Positions 38,601 through 50,600 of a stretch of 64,000 nt of DNA are shown here, in pieces. This DNA is from Omphiscola glabra. Taxonomy: Eukaryota > Mollusca > Gastropoda > Lymnaeidae. The position numbers were made by a program, and so were the translations under genes. The notes beneath the pieces are model-generated. The model was not told the origin of the DNA. It searched no databases and worked only from the letters and a program-made list of their open reading frames with translations. Location of the stretch: assembly GCA_964017045.1 (NCBI GenBank), contig OZ024794.1, positions 33,759,682-33,823,681 of the forward strand, in the 5' to 3' direction. The number at the start of each line of letters is the position of its first letter. Positions within the stretch are counted from its first letter, which is position 1.

Positions 38601-41600
38601 ATTGTGTTTTAGCCTCCCATTACTGCCTACCTGTGCAGTGGCCTCACCAACAAATCTAAACAGTAACAGTGTTGATTTTTCATTCCCATGCAAGAGACCA
38701 TTAACCCATTTTAAACTAGTTTCAAAACTCTCAAAGTTAACATAAAATATAAAAGGCCAAACTGTATTTTTTATGGCATTTTACCCACAATTCAAAGAAT
38801 CGTACTTTGTTTAAATCGGCCCATGAAATGTATTTCAATTAAATGGTTAAATTTTAAAAAGTAGAAGCTAATTAAATGTGATGTTGTCAAGCTGACATAA
38901 TGTAGCTTTGCTGGTACTTGACTTTTAAAGCTAGCTATCCTTTTTTTTTTGTTGTCTGTGAAGCTGCAGAATAAAGAAAGGCACAGGTAAATTCATTATC
39001 AGTGTTTCTATTAATGTACACTGAAGGAATCTTTTTTGGTTACATTTAATCAATCAAAGATAGATCGCTGAAAGAGTGAAACATTAAACACCTGCTTCCT
39101 TTGACTCACTGTCAAATGAGAGAAATGTTGAGAGCACAAAAACCATTTCACTAACTATACCAATTGATTGCACCAGGGAGTTCATTTGTTTTATGATGGA
39201 AAACCTGAAGCAACATACATTCAGCCATGGGTGTGTGCTAATAATGTGTGTTTCTAACCCTTCAGGTTAGCATGCATACACATTGCATAGATATCAGTGG
39301 TGTAGCACAGTGGTCTCCAACCTTTCAGCATCAGAGAGTCGCATTGAAAAGCACAACAATTAAATGGGGATCATGTTTGATCTATATATACATTACATAA
39401 TTTAACATTTAAAAAAAGACAATCATGTGCAAGCACCGTTTAGTTATAGCCTCACTCTGAAGGCCACAGGTTGGGGACCCCTGTTGTATAACATGACTGT
39501 GTTTAATGGATCTATCCTTAAAACCTGTCTAGATGGAATAAATCTCTATGTTTTAAGTGTTGTAAGGTTCCTTTACTTAGCAAAATACATCTTTCAAAGA
39601 TGCTACTTGCATTCATTTAAATCATTTCAGTCGTAACAAAAAATAATTTTCCCATAAAGTTGTACAGTTTGAATGTAGCTATCAAGTATTATATCAGTGA
39701 TGGACTGTTGTATATTTCCACAGCTACACATTCCCCACCATGCAGAGCCTTGGCGAGGACCTGGTCTGTGTACTGGATCAACTGGAGTAAGTCTTCTTTT
39801 TTTTTTTTTTTTTTTTTGCATACTCTGCTTTATCTTTTTACTGTACACATTTATGTTTTTTTGTCTTTATTATTTCATGTTTCTTTACTACCAAGGGGTG
39901 ATTGATTTATTTACAAATTCTATTAAACATAATATAGTAAACCTGGTAGGTCATTTCTTTTAATTAGTTAAAGTTTTGTCACTACCAGGAGATGAGTGAA
40001 AGTTTTATGAGATACTTTGAACATATCATAGAAAACCTGGTAGAGCATGATGAAGTATTGATCTCCATTTCACACTGCCCCCTGTGGGAGTGTTACAACA
40101 AAAATCTATTTTTATTTAACCTCAAATAGTACATACCACCTTAGAGCTATGGGTTACCCTCCTTGCTCTAGATTGATTTGTTACCCTTCCTGCTATAGAT
40201 TGATGTATCTCTTCTTACTAAACCATAAATAATGTTGTATATTTCTAGGACCATTGGCAAAATGCCTTTCCCTTCCCCCCTCTGTCTGGCTATGACATGT
40301 GATACATTAACATATTATTGCTCCAAGTTTTTTTATTTTTGTTTTTCAGTAATGATCTAAGAATTTTTGTGTGTGTGTTAATGGAGTGTGTGTGTAATTA
40401 AATATATTGGAGTTGGTAGGTTTCTAAATTCATTTTCAAAACTAATATTAAAGAAAAGAAAACTGACACATTTTTTATAATATATACACATGCTTAGCAC
40501 AATATTATTTCACTTGAACTTGAACAAGTATGCACCACCTCCAAGGCGCTGGCACCATTCAGTTATAAAAAAAAACCCCCACTGACTTATGAGATTAAGA
40601 AACACACAAAGATGATGTTTGAAAAGAACTAAATGAATTATTAATATTAATGGGTTATAGGTATGTTGTGAATATTTCCTTTTGGTGATTGGACCTTCCA
40701 GATGGAAAATAAACAATTATTCAATACTGAATGCATGTAATATACATTGATTAATGGAAATTGTGTTGTTCAATATTCCAAGTTTTAATGTCTCTTTCTG
40801 CCCCTCTATTTGACCCGAGAAAACAAAGTTAACCATGTTATGTCTCTTTTTTTCTGGCAATACAGCACTAGGTATCGAGCCAACAACAACAAAAATTTGC
40901 CATGCAGATGGATATGTTGTGCTTGAAACAATATTAAAAAATTAAACGTCAAACTTGAGACAGCTTCATGTTGCAATCACAATACCAACAAATTATATCC
41001 AATAACCACCCTGGAGTTAGTTGTGTACACAATGTACAAATTATGCAAAAGATCAGCTAATGTTAGTAATTTATCCTCATCTGAATGGAGATGGGAAGAG
41101 TTGCAAAACTTAGTGGCAGGAATTGACCAAAAACACACAGATAATGTTTTACCTTTGTCAGTATAACCTTTCTGGGGAATGTAAACCTGAAATCTAATTA
41201 ATATTAATGCATCTTCCTGAAACTCAACTTTACAATGACATTCAATTTTTAACTAAGCACTACCAAATTTTTCAAACATCAATTTTTAAATATTTGTTTT
41301 TTAAACTTTCAAATCTTGTCCAGTTTTTATTTTCTTTGACACTTTAACAGAAAACCTAACAAGAACAAATAAATGCTATTTCCATACTTTTAAATTTCCA
41401 TGAGCCTAAATACATTGCATAAATATTAGCAATCCAACTTATTGAATTCATGCATACTATCATATAGTGAATAATTCCAAAGAATAGATGTATATAATAA
41501 TGGATAAGTTGCATTGAAAAAATGCTGATCACAAATAAATGATAAATACCGGTATGATGACCCAATCCATGAAATTAATAATACATTAGAAGATGGAACC

Positions 41601-44600
41601 AAGCTTGCTGATACAGCGCAACATAAATCTTTTGCCTTTTACTTTCAAAGTTATGGTTTTAGATTTTGTAATTATGTCAATAGCTTTTGCAAAGTTTTTT
41701 CATATCTTAAAAACAATTTGCTAGCACAGATGATTTGATGTCAATAATTCAGAGAGCAATGTGAAAAGTTTCCATTGGCTGTACCATGTTGACCAGATTC
41801 AAGTAATATGATTTTAATAATCTTGGGGAAAATGTGCGCGCTTCAAATCTAGAAAAACTGAATGAATCAACAGCTTACGCATTTACTAAGTAACCGTCAT
41901 GTATGTCCTAAACTATTTTTAAAAAAAGAAGTGAAATTTGTCAACTGTACTATGAGGACTTGCATTAAAATCATCTCCCCAAAGGCCCTGTTGAGGCTCT
42001 GCATTTATTATATTTAGGTAGAAATGCTTATAAGATGTAATGAGTTTCAGAAATTTGTTGTGATATACAAACTTGTATGTCTCATGTTGTTGTCTCCTCA
42101 CAGTGTGAAGCAAGTTATTTGTGTGGGGGAAGGTGCTGGAGCCAACATTGCAGCTAGATTTGCTGTAAGTCAAGTTTTGAAAGAAAATCCTTTTTTTGGA
42201 AGAATTGTTGTTCATTTTTAAAAAATGTTCCTTGCATATGCTGTATTTTGCTTCATAAAACATCTGTCGCAATATTTGATAACTTTTGCTTTTTTGGCAA
42301 ATATTCTTCTTTCTTTTATTTTACTATTGTAAAACCTGTAAAACTCTTAACTAATTATAGTGATTGATTAATGTACTTTAAAAAATGTCATTTGTCATAA
42401 TATTTTATGCTGTTACACTTGTTGCATGTGTGTGTGTGTGGTTTAAGTTGTTGTATTCTAGTCTGTGTATAGGAACTATAAGTCCTTTATTTGTACCACC
42501 AGATGGCCCAGCCAGAAAGAGTATTGGGTTGTGTACTCATTCACTGTACGGGAACCACTGCAGGAGTCATGGAATCTCTCAAAGACAAGGTAAAGGAAAT
42601 CTTTTACAAATATAAATAGAAGAAAGAAATGCCAGGTTTTTCCATGATAAGCATTCATGAATAACTTTTTTTTTTTCCTCTTCATGGTAATAATTCATCA
42701 AAATTAAAATGCTGTCTTGTGCATGTTGAAATGACTAACTTATGTATATTGTGGTACACCATGTGCCTTCTGGAATATGTGATAAATCTTGAAAGTCGTT
42801 TTTTCCTTCAGGTGATGAACTGGAAGTTGGAACAGATAGGCATGAATCCTTCTACAGAGGCCTATCTCTGCCTCCATCGTTTTGGCTCTGTAAGTTTTTA
42901 TAACCCATCCATGTCACTGCCTTTATCTAGCCCGAATGATTTTATGCTGGGTTTTTTTTGTGTTTTACATGGGGTAAGATTATTTCTTAACTCCCATATG
43001 TCTAAAAGCATTCAACTCTGTCGGTGGTGTGCTGTCGGCTATTATTTGAAGTATTCTATATTTTAGATGTCATTTTGGAATTTTAGATGTTATTTCGGAA
43101 TGCTAATTAATATGGCATTGAACTGAATAATGAATGATTATTGTATAGACACAGCCGTTTATGTATGTGGCTCTTCTGTCATAATATTTATAGTTCTCAA
43201 TTTTCAGTTCAACAATATTAGATTCTTTAGCCTGAAATGAAGGCTGTGTTACGCTGACATTGTAAGCTGCTGTCCCCACCATCTTTATTTTTATTTTAAA
43301 TATGCATCCAAAGTTCTCCATTTTCGATATCAACTGTATAATACATGTACAAATAGGGTGGAAGATCGATGGTTGCAAAAGCAAGGCTGAAGAATACTCT
43401 AGTCCGAAGTATTTGTATACCTGAGGATCAGGCTTTCCGTTACGCAACACTTTTGGTATTCCCACTGAACTTCTGAGGTCTACATTTGTTCTATTGTTTT
43501 ACTAAACCCATCCCATAACTTGTTTCAAAATGAATGTTATCCACTTCTATGTTCTCTAAAGTTTTATTTAGGCTAAGAAAAACTATTCCAAGAAAACATT
43601 AGCATTTATTCAGAAATATGTTTAAGAGAGATATTTTTTGGGCACACAGTTGATCCCATAATACACCACTTTTCTGAATCCAATTCACTTTTGTCTCTGG
43701 CATGTGTCACATGAACACCCTGATAATAAATTACGTGCATTTTGGCCCAATGCTAATTTATAATGTTAATAAATCGCATATTAGCCTGAGTATCTTATTC
43801 TAAAAAAAATAATTTTTTAAGTATTTGCTCACATCACACTTTTTAACTAACATGGATTACTTAAGCTTAATTTATTAATATCTTTCTCCTCCTCTCTCTC
43901 TTTCTCTCTCTCTCTCCCTCTCTGTCTCTCTCTCTCCCTCCCTCCCTCTCTCTCACTCAGTTAAATATCTGTTAATGAAAAAAAATTGATCTTCTGAATG
44001 CATTTACATTTTTCTACACTAAAATTATTTATCTGCTGTATGCTGTGTTTGTACTCATCAAAACTGTTTGCTAAAAAAAAAAGTTGTGAAAACTAATACT
44101 TGACAAATGTAACAAATTACTGGTCCAGTACATTTCGACTAACATTTTTGGCTATGAAAAAAGAAAGCCTAATTTAATTTTTCATGGGATTTTTGCAAGT
44201 TCTTGTTCAGGGTAAACTATTCTACATTTTCTACTGTGGTCAAATATTAGTATAAATCAATTATGGGCATAAATTTGACCGTTAAACGATGCTGCTGAGT
44301 GCCGTCCATGGCTTCACGTGTAAATTGTTGTGGAATGGTTGGGCGAATACACATTGGTTTTGTTTTGTTTTTTAAATTAATGTAAGTTAATTTTTAAGCT
44401 CATGATTTTGTTTGTTAAATTGTATGTACAGCGTGGTGAGCCCAGCCCTAGGCTGGCGTACCACGCTATAGAAAACTGCCAATAATAATAATAATATAAC
44501 TTAGTATAAAGTATTTCTTTTTAAGTGTGTAAACAGCTGCATCTCTTCTATTTTGTAAGTTTTGGTATAGTTTAATGAACATGAATGAAATGTCTGAGTG

Positions 44601-47600
44601 GGAGCTTAGCCTGTAAGTTTGGGATTGGGTTAATATAATCATTTGTGTTTTTTTAAGTTTGGGAATATGTTACTATATCTAGAAAATATGGCTGAAACAT
44701 GGACTGTGGCAGTGCTTATAATGCTTTAAAACAGTTCCTGGGTTTTTGTTGTTGTTGTTTTCCTATGGAAATAAAGACATGCATAGACCTGAAATTTGCT
44801 GAACCATCACTTGCTAGCCTGCTCTTGATTGCTTCCTTCCTCAACATGGTTTGTTTAAGCTGATCAAAGAAATCTGTTTTATTTTTCTACATCTGTTTGT
44901 AGTATGTGTCATTATGGAATCCACTGACATCAACATCTTGTTGGGCTGTAAACTAGCATCTTGGGAAATAACTCTATGTCATTTCAACATTTGCATTTGC
45001 TCAGAATTACTGATTAAGTTAACCACTTACAATTGAAAATTCCTTTTTTATTCATTATCCTAGAAATTGGAAATTGATTAATTAATTGTACAGAAAAATC
45101 ATTTTCCTTTTAGTAAATTCCTTTATCTTGAAAATCTGCCATTTTTCTGCCTCTATGTAAACTGAGTCAAATAAGACAACTAGTTGTCTTTTACCATGAG
45201 GGGATTCTTACAATGAAATAGGACAACTGGTTGTCTTGTACCATGAGGTGATTTGAAAACACAAAGATTGTTTAATCTGCTGGCTGATACTTTACTTTCT
45301 CTTTCCTCCCCTTCCCTGTCTTCCCCTACTCTTGTCACGAGTAGACCACACCTGAGGTAAAGTAAAACCTTCACATTTATAGTATTTTTTATTTTTTAAA
45401 ACTACTCCACTACTACCACTGCTGTAGTTGTATTTACAATTCTGCAAGCAGTTGTCATTTGTTAGCAATAACTGTGTTTTTCCTCATTTAAACACATTTA
45501 TTTGGGAATAGTTTAAGTCACTCACCTTATAATCCAGGTACAGGTAAAAGTGAATGCTTATTTATAACGACATATCTAATCAAGATTTTCCATAGTTTCA
45601 TTATTATTATTATTATTATTATTTCTGTCCCCATTCAGTGCTGAAAAATATGTGCAAAGTTTAAAAAGATATAATTTGAACAGAAACGTATTTTCTCAAA
45701 TGTTAATAATTTGTTTAATAAATTAAATTTAAAATGTGAAACATATTTTCATATTCTTTCTCTCCACTTTCTGAGCAGCTGTGTTTTAATTTTAAAATCT
45801 ATTTTGACAAGACATTCTTTGCTCTTAGTGCTATTCAAATAATCACAGCATTTTTTAAAAAGTCCTACTTATGCATGACACATTTATTTCAACTTGGAGT
45901 TAACCCACTGCACGCTCACACATGTAATCTTAGCTCATGTCCCTCCCAACGCTGTGGTTATCAGGTCTTAATCCCTTTTATCGTACCCGGACGTGCAATC
46001 CTAAAATACTAATCACTGTTTGACAATATTACATTTTAAATTGTGTCATAAAATTTATGAATGCCTGATTTTTTTTTTCACATTTTATTAAGCGTGTGCA
46101 TGTATTTTAATGATAACCATTTGGGGGAATTTGCACAGAACCTCAATTTAAATCAGGACGGCTGAGAACATGGGGGTGTGTGTATATGAGGGAAGGTGTG
46201 TGAATACGTGGGTGTAGGGGTGCGATTGAATGAACACAAGTTTTATCTCAACATTAACTCCCAAGAAAATGAAAGCACTGCACAACATCAATTAGTTTTG
46301 TACAAGTGAGCAGAGAAGCTGGAGTACAGCCACGTGCAATCTGTCATCAGTCTATGCTTTGAATTAGTTTTGTGGTCACACTTTAAGCCCCTCACCTTTG
46401 TTTAGTGATTGATCATCTTGTCCCAAGCTAATATAAAATCGATGACACAGCTCTATCACTTAAAGAATTTAAAGCACTTTTCACTCTCTTTGCACTAATT
46501 TACACTAAATCTTTTTGTGTCAGGTTTGTCCTTGGTCATCTGAACATTAATGAAATAGGGATCCCCTTCTGTATTTGTCTTTTTATTGTTTGGAATAAAT
46601 TGCTGCTGTTACTAAAGCAGCATTAATTTCCATTTTCTCTTAAGGACATAGTTACAATCCATGTCTATATTAATATTAGTAAGTTCATCACCTGAATAAT
46701 TTCTTAAATACATTTTCAAATTTACTTATAAATTTAAATATTAATGCTGCTACTCAGAACTTTTTTCTGGTTTCTTGATTGTGTGAAAAATTATTCTATG
46801 AAAAGTCCATGAATTAAGTAAGTGAGTATTTCTTTTAGAAACGACTTAAATCAAGAAGGTTTCATTTTTTGTTCCCATGGGAAAAAAAAATTCAATACTT
46901 TATGGAACAATTAAATTTTCTCACAGTTCTTTTCAATTAATTTAATAAAAGTATGTGCTCAGGCTCTTAAAACTGATCATTGTTTTGAACTGCTGTAATA
47001 ATGCTTATTCAGTATTTAGGTTTACTGTCTTATATTAGGCAACCATTTTTTTTTTGTTCAGCTGGCCACAAAACATACAAAGCGGAGGGGAGGGGGCAGC
47101 CAAAACAAGACACATTTGATTCTATTCAACATAGCTACTTGATCTAAATAGTGCTGTTATTAAACTATTAATTCTCTCTTTACTAGCCAGCTAAGCATTG
47201 GTTTACTTTGCTATAGGATCAAGGGTTATAAAGTATGAATTAAAAAAAGAGTTTATCTTTAAAACCTTTTAATTAACATGGCATTAACTCAACTTCCAGT
47301 CTGTCTATTTCAATTTCTTGAAAGTCATTATTGAACCAACTACTCTGCGTCCAAATTTGATACATGGTTCTAGTTAGAAATTTTATTGACACTGTCTGTT
47401 AGAAAATTTCAAAAATTTACTTTTTAAATTTTAAATCAGCAAGAGAGATAAATATTTTAGATTCATAAAAGAGCCGGAGATTTACTCATGCATATGCTTA
47501 TGTAAAAGGTATGACCCAAAATAATAAGCCTTTTAATTGAATAGGATTTGGTTTGCCACAATAAAAAACAAGATGGTCACTAAATGGCAGCATTGACAGG

Positions 47601-50600
47601 GAAATGGCAGCACATTTGTCAAGCTCATGACTGCCAATGCCAGTAAAATTACAAATTTCTCCATACAGAAAGAAATGTCAGCCTTAAACTTACAGTCCTT
47701 GCTCATCATCATACACGTTTTTGAATAACAACAATATGCTCACAATTAAGGTCTAATATCATTGTAATTTAGTCTATACTGGGTGTCCATCTAAAGAGAG
47801 CTAAAACATTTTTAAAACAAATCACATTCATTTAGAAGAATGTAAATTTTTGCTTTATAAAAAACATTTATTCAAATAAGAAAGTGTTTTAAAAAACACA
47901 GCAATAAGAGCTACAACTAATTGACTAATAACTAAAATGTATGTATTGTTAACTTATTTTTTTTACACTGTCAAATTAATTTTCCTGATCTGTGCATCTC
48001 ATTTGTATTTATAATTTACAAAATATTTTTGTGACTTCTTTATGTAAAGTTTTTTTCAAAGTACATCTTTTAAGTACAGTGACACTTTCTCAGGAATGTG
48101 AATTTTTTTCATTCATGTTTTCAATATATTTATGTCTTTAACATTTTATTTTCTTAAATGCTAGTTTGGCTCATCTGCCATTTTCAGATACTGTTATATT
48201 TTTTTTTTAGAGGCAAGCTCAGGACTTTTTAAAATTCCTTCTACACGAGTATGGGGAGGGGTTTGTGTTTAAAACAAATTTTGTTAACACTTCATTTCAT
48301 AACGCCAACTATATCAGTATTATTTAGAGTCATCTTCAAATTAATCTTGTTTTAATCTAGCAACTAACAAGAAAGCTTACATACTTCTAATATTTATCTT
48401 TATATCAATAGTACTCTGGAGGCATTAATGGGAACCTTTCTATGCTGTATAATTAGACATTAGGGTACTTAGAAGTTGTCATAAGATTTTTGGCTTATAT
48501 TCAACAGCTTTGGAGCTTCTCCTATCACCACATATATTAACTAACAAATAATTTCAAAATTAAACTCATCATATTTATGTATTTATCTGTGATTAAATCT
48601 AAACATTACAACAAACAATTAAGTTTTCACTTTTTTTATCCACTCTAAAGTTTTCTATTTTTATCAAATAAAGTTAAAGATGTGGTGAGAAAAACTAACC
48701 ATAGGTTTGCACTTGAATAAGACATAAACTTGTGGTAGTGGTTCTCTGATATGTGTACATGTTTAACAAGCTGGAATTATAAGTACCAACCTATGCTTAA
48801 GTCACTCTTATAATTTAAATAAACCTAATTTAATCTTGAGATTCTAAGAAAATTCCTTGTACACTTGGAAGCTTGGCTTCATTCTTACTAAGATAATTGA
48901 ATAATAAGTTGTAAATAGATTAGATCCATTGTTTTCATCCATTTAATGGAATGCTAGAGTTGGAATGTACCATAGCTTTGTCTAGAAAATTCTAAAAAAT
49001 AAACTCATTTTCATTTTTACTCTTTTTTTTTACTTCACTAATCAGCACCATAAAATTTATTGTTTGCTAATTTTTTTTTAATTTTAAGAACATTATTGCA
49101 ATCTGTAAACCTGCATAATCTATTTATTTGTAAGGCAGTTTTAAAACTCTGATAATAGATTACTTAGCAGTTATAACATTGATGAACTGTATTGACCTCA
49201 GCCTAACTGGCTCACATTCACAAACCATCTGCTTGCAGTTTGAGAAGGCAGAGAACAAGGAGCAGCTTCAGAAAGTCATTGAGTCTTTCCAGGAGTCTCT
49301 GAGGTCAAAGATCAACCCCAGAAATCTCAAGAGATTCGTGCAGGCCTTTATGAGGTTAGTGGTGGTGGTGGTCAGTAAGGATGTACATTTGTTTCACTTG
49401 TTAACTGAAAGCTTAGAGTTGAGTCGATGGAAGCATCTTTTCATTCATTTATTCAGCTAAGATGTTAGAGTCTTGGTTAAACAACCCTCCAATTTTTACT
49501 GGTATTCAAAGTGTTGATTACATTTCAGTGATTATAATGCAGCTAAATAAATGGACTTTTATGTGTGTTTAGTAGCCATAAGAAAAATCACAGGAAAGCA
49601 AGGATTGCTTAGTGCCTTAAAACATTACATCTAACCACTGCAAGTGCTGGTTGGAACATATAAGAATCCTAATATTGTTTTATGTTATATTTATATGTCA
49701 ATGGATAACAATATACATTTGACATTTTATGAAATGTTTAATCCGATACAATACTATTTCTGTATTTACGTTTTTTTCTATCAGGAGGTCAAATATTGCA
49801 GATCAAGTTGAAAAGATCAAGTGAGCATGTTATCAAGCTTTGGTGTTGTTAAGTCATAATTTACATGATGGCTGTGTTGCAAATTTTAGCAAATATTTTG
49901 CACTGATTTACAATGTTATAAACTGAAAAAATAATGATTAAATAAAATTGCTGCATCTGGACACACAGGGATGAAAATACTTGACTTTATTTAAGAAAAC
50001 ATATTTATATCATATTTTATGTATACTTATATCATATTATATTTGTGTAGATGTAAAATTATTTAGTCTATCCATGGAATAAGTTAATGAAATGTATCAA
50101 GGAATAATTCATTAGGGCATGAATGATGAAAGCACACCAAGCTCCACATTAATGTTGAATCAGTTACAAAAATATGATAAAAATACATTCAATAAATACA
50201 TTCTAACACAGGCTGGGCTACCGCGCTATATAAAACCTCTATTAATAATAATAATAATACACTGCATAGTTTCCTTTTTCATTTCTGAGAGCAGGAGGGA
50301 AAAAAACAAACAATTCCTCCTAACCCTGCTTTCCTATATTTATTTTTCTTAGTCAATTTGACTCTGATCTTTTCTTCCAAATAGTGTCCTTGAGTTAAGT
50401 TTAATTCTTGTTGCCCTACAGGTGTCGAGTTATGATGGTGACTGGCAGCAAAGCATCTTTCAACCACACAGTGCACAATCTGTTTGCCCGCATGAGGGAA
50501 AGGCTGGACAAGAAAGAGTGTGATATTTTGGAGGTGGATGGGGTGGCCAATGTCTTAGAGGAGAAGGCAAGTTGTTTGTGGTTTGCTGCTTACTGTGACA

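Larger units (their letters stand above)
42890..49238. other. NDRG intron, 6.3 kb
   Basis: AT-rich. Contains an unassigned 120-codon minus-strand open frame (43103-43465), a (CT)n tract at about 43887-43957, a SINE-like tail at 44431-44495, a two-copy direct repeat at about 45175-45255 (gacaactRgttgtctt plus taccatgagg) and (ATT)n at 45600-45623. Confidence 0.6.
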
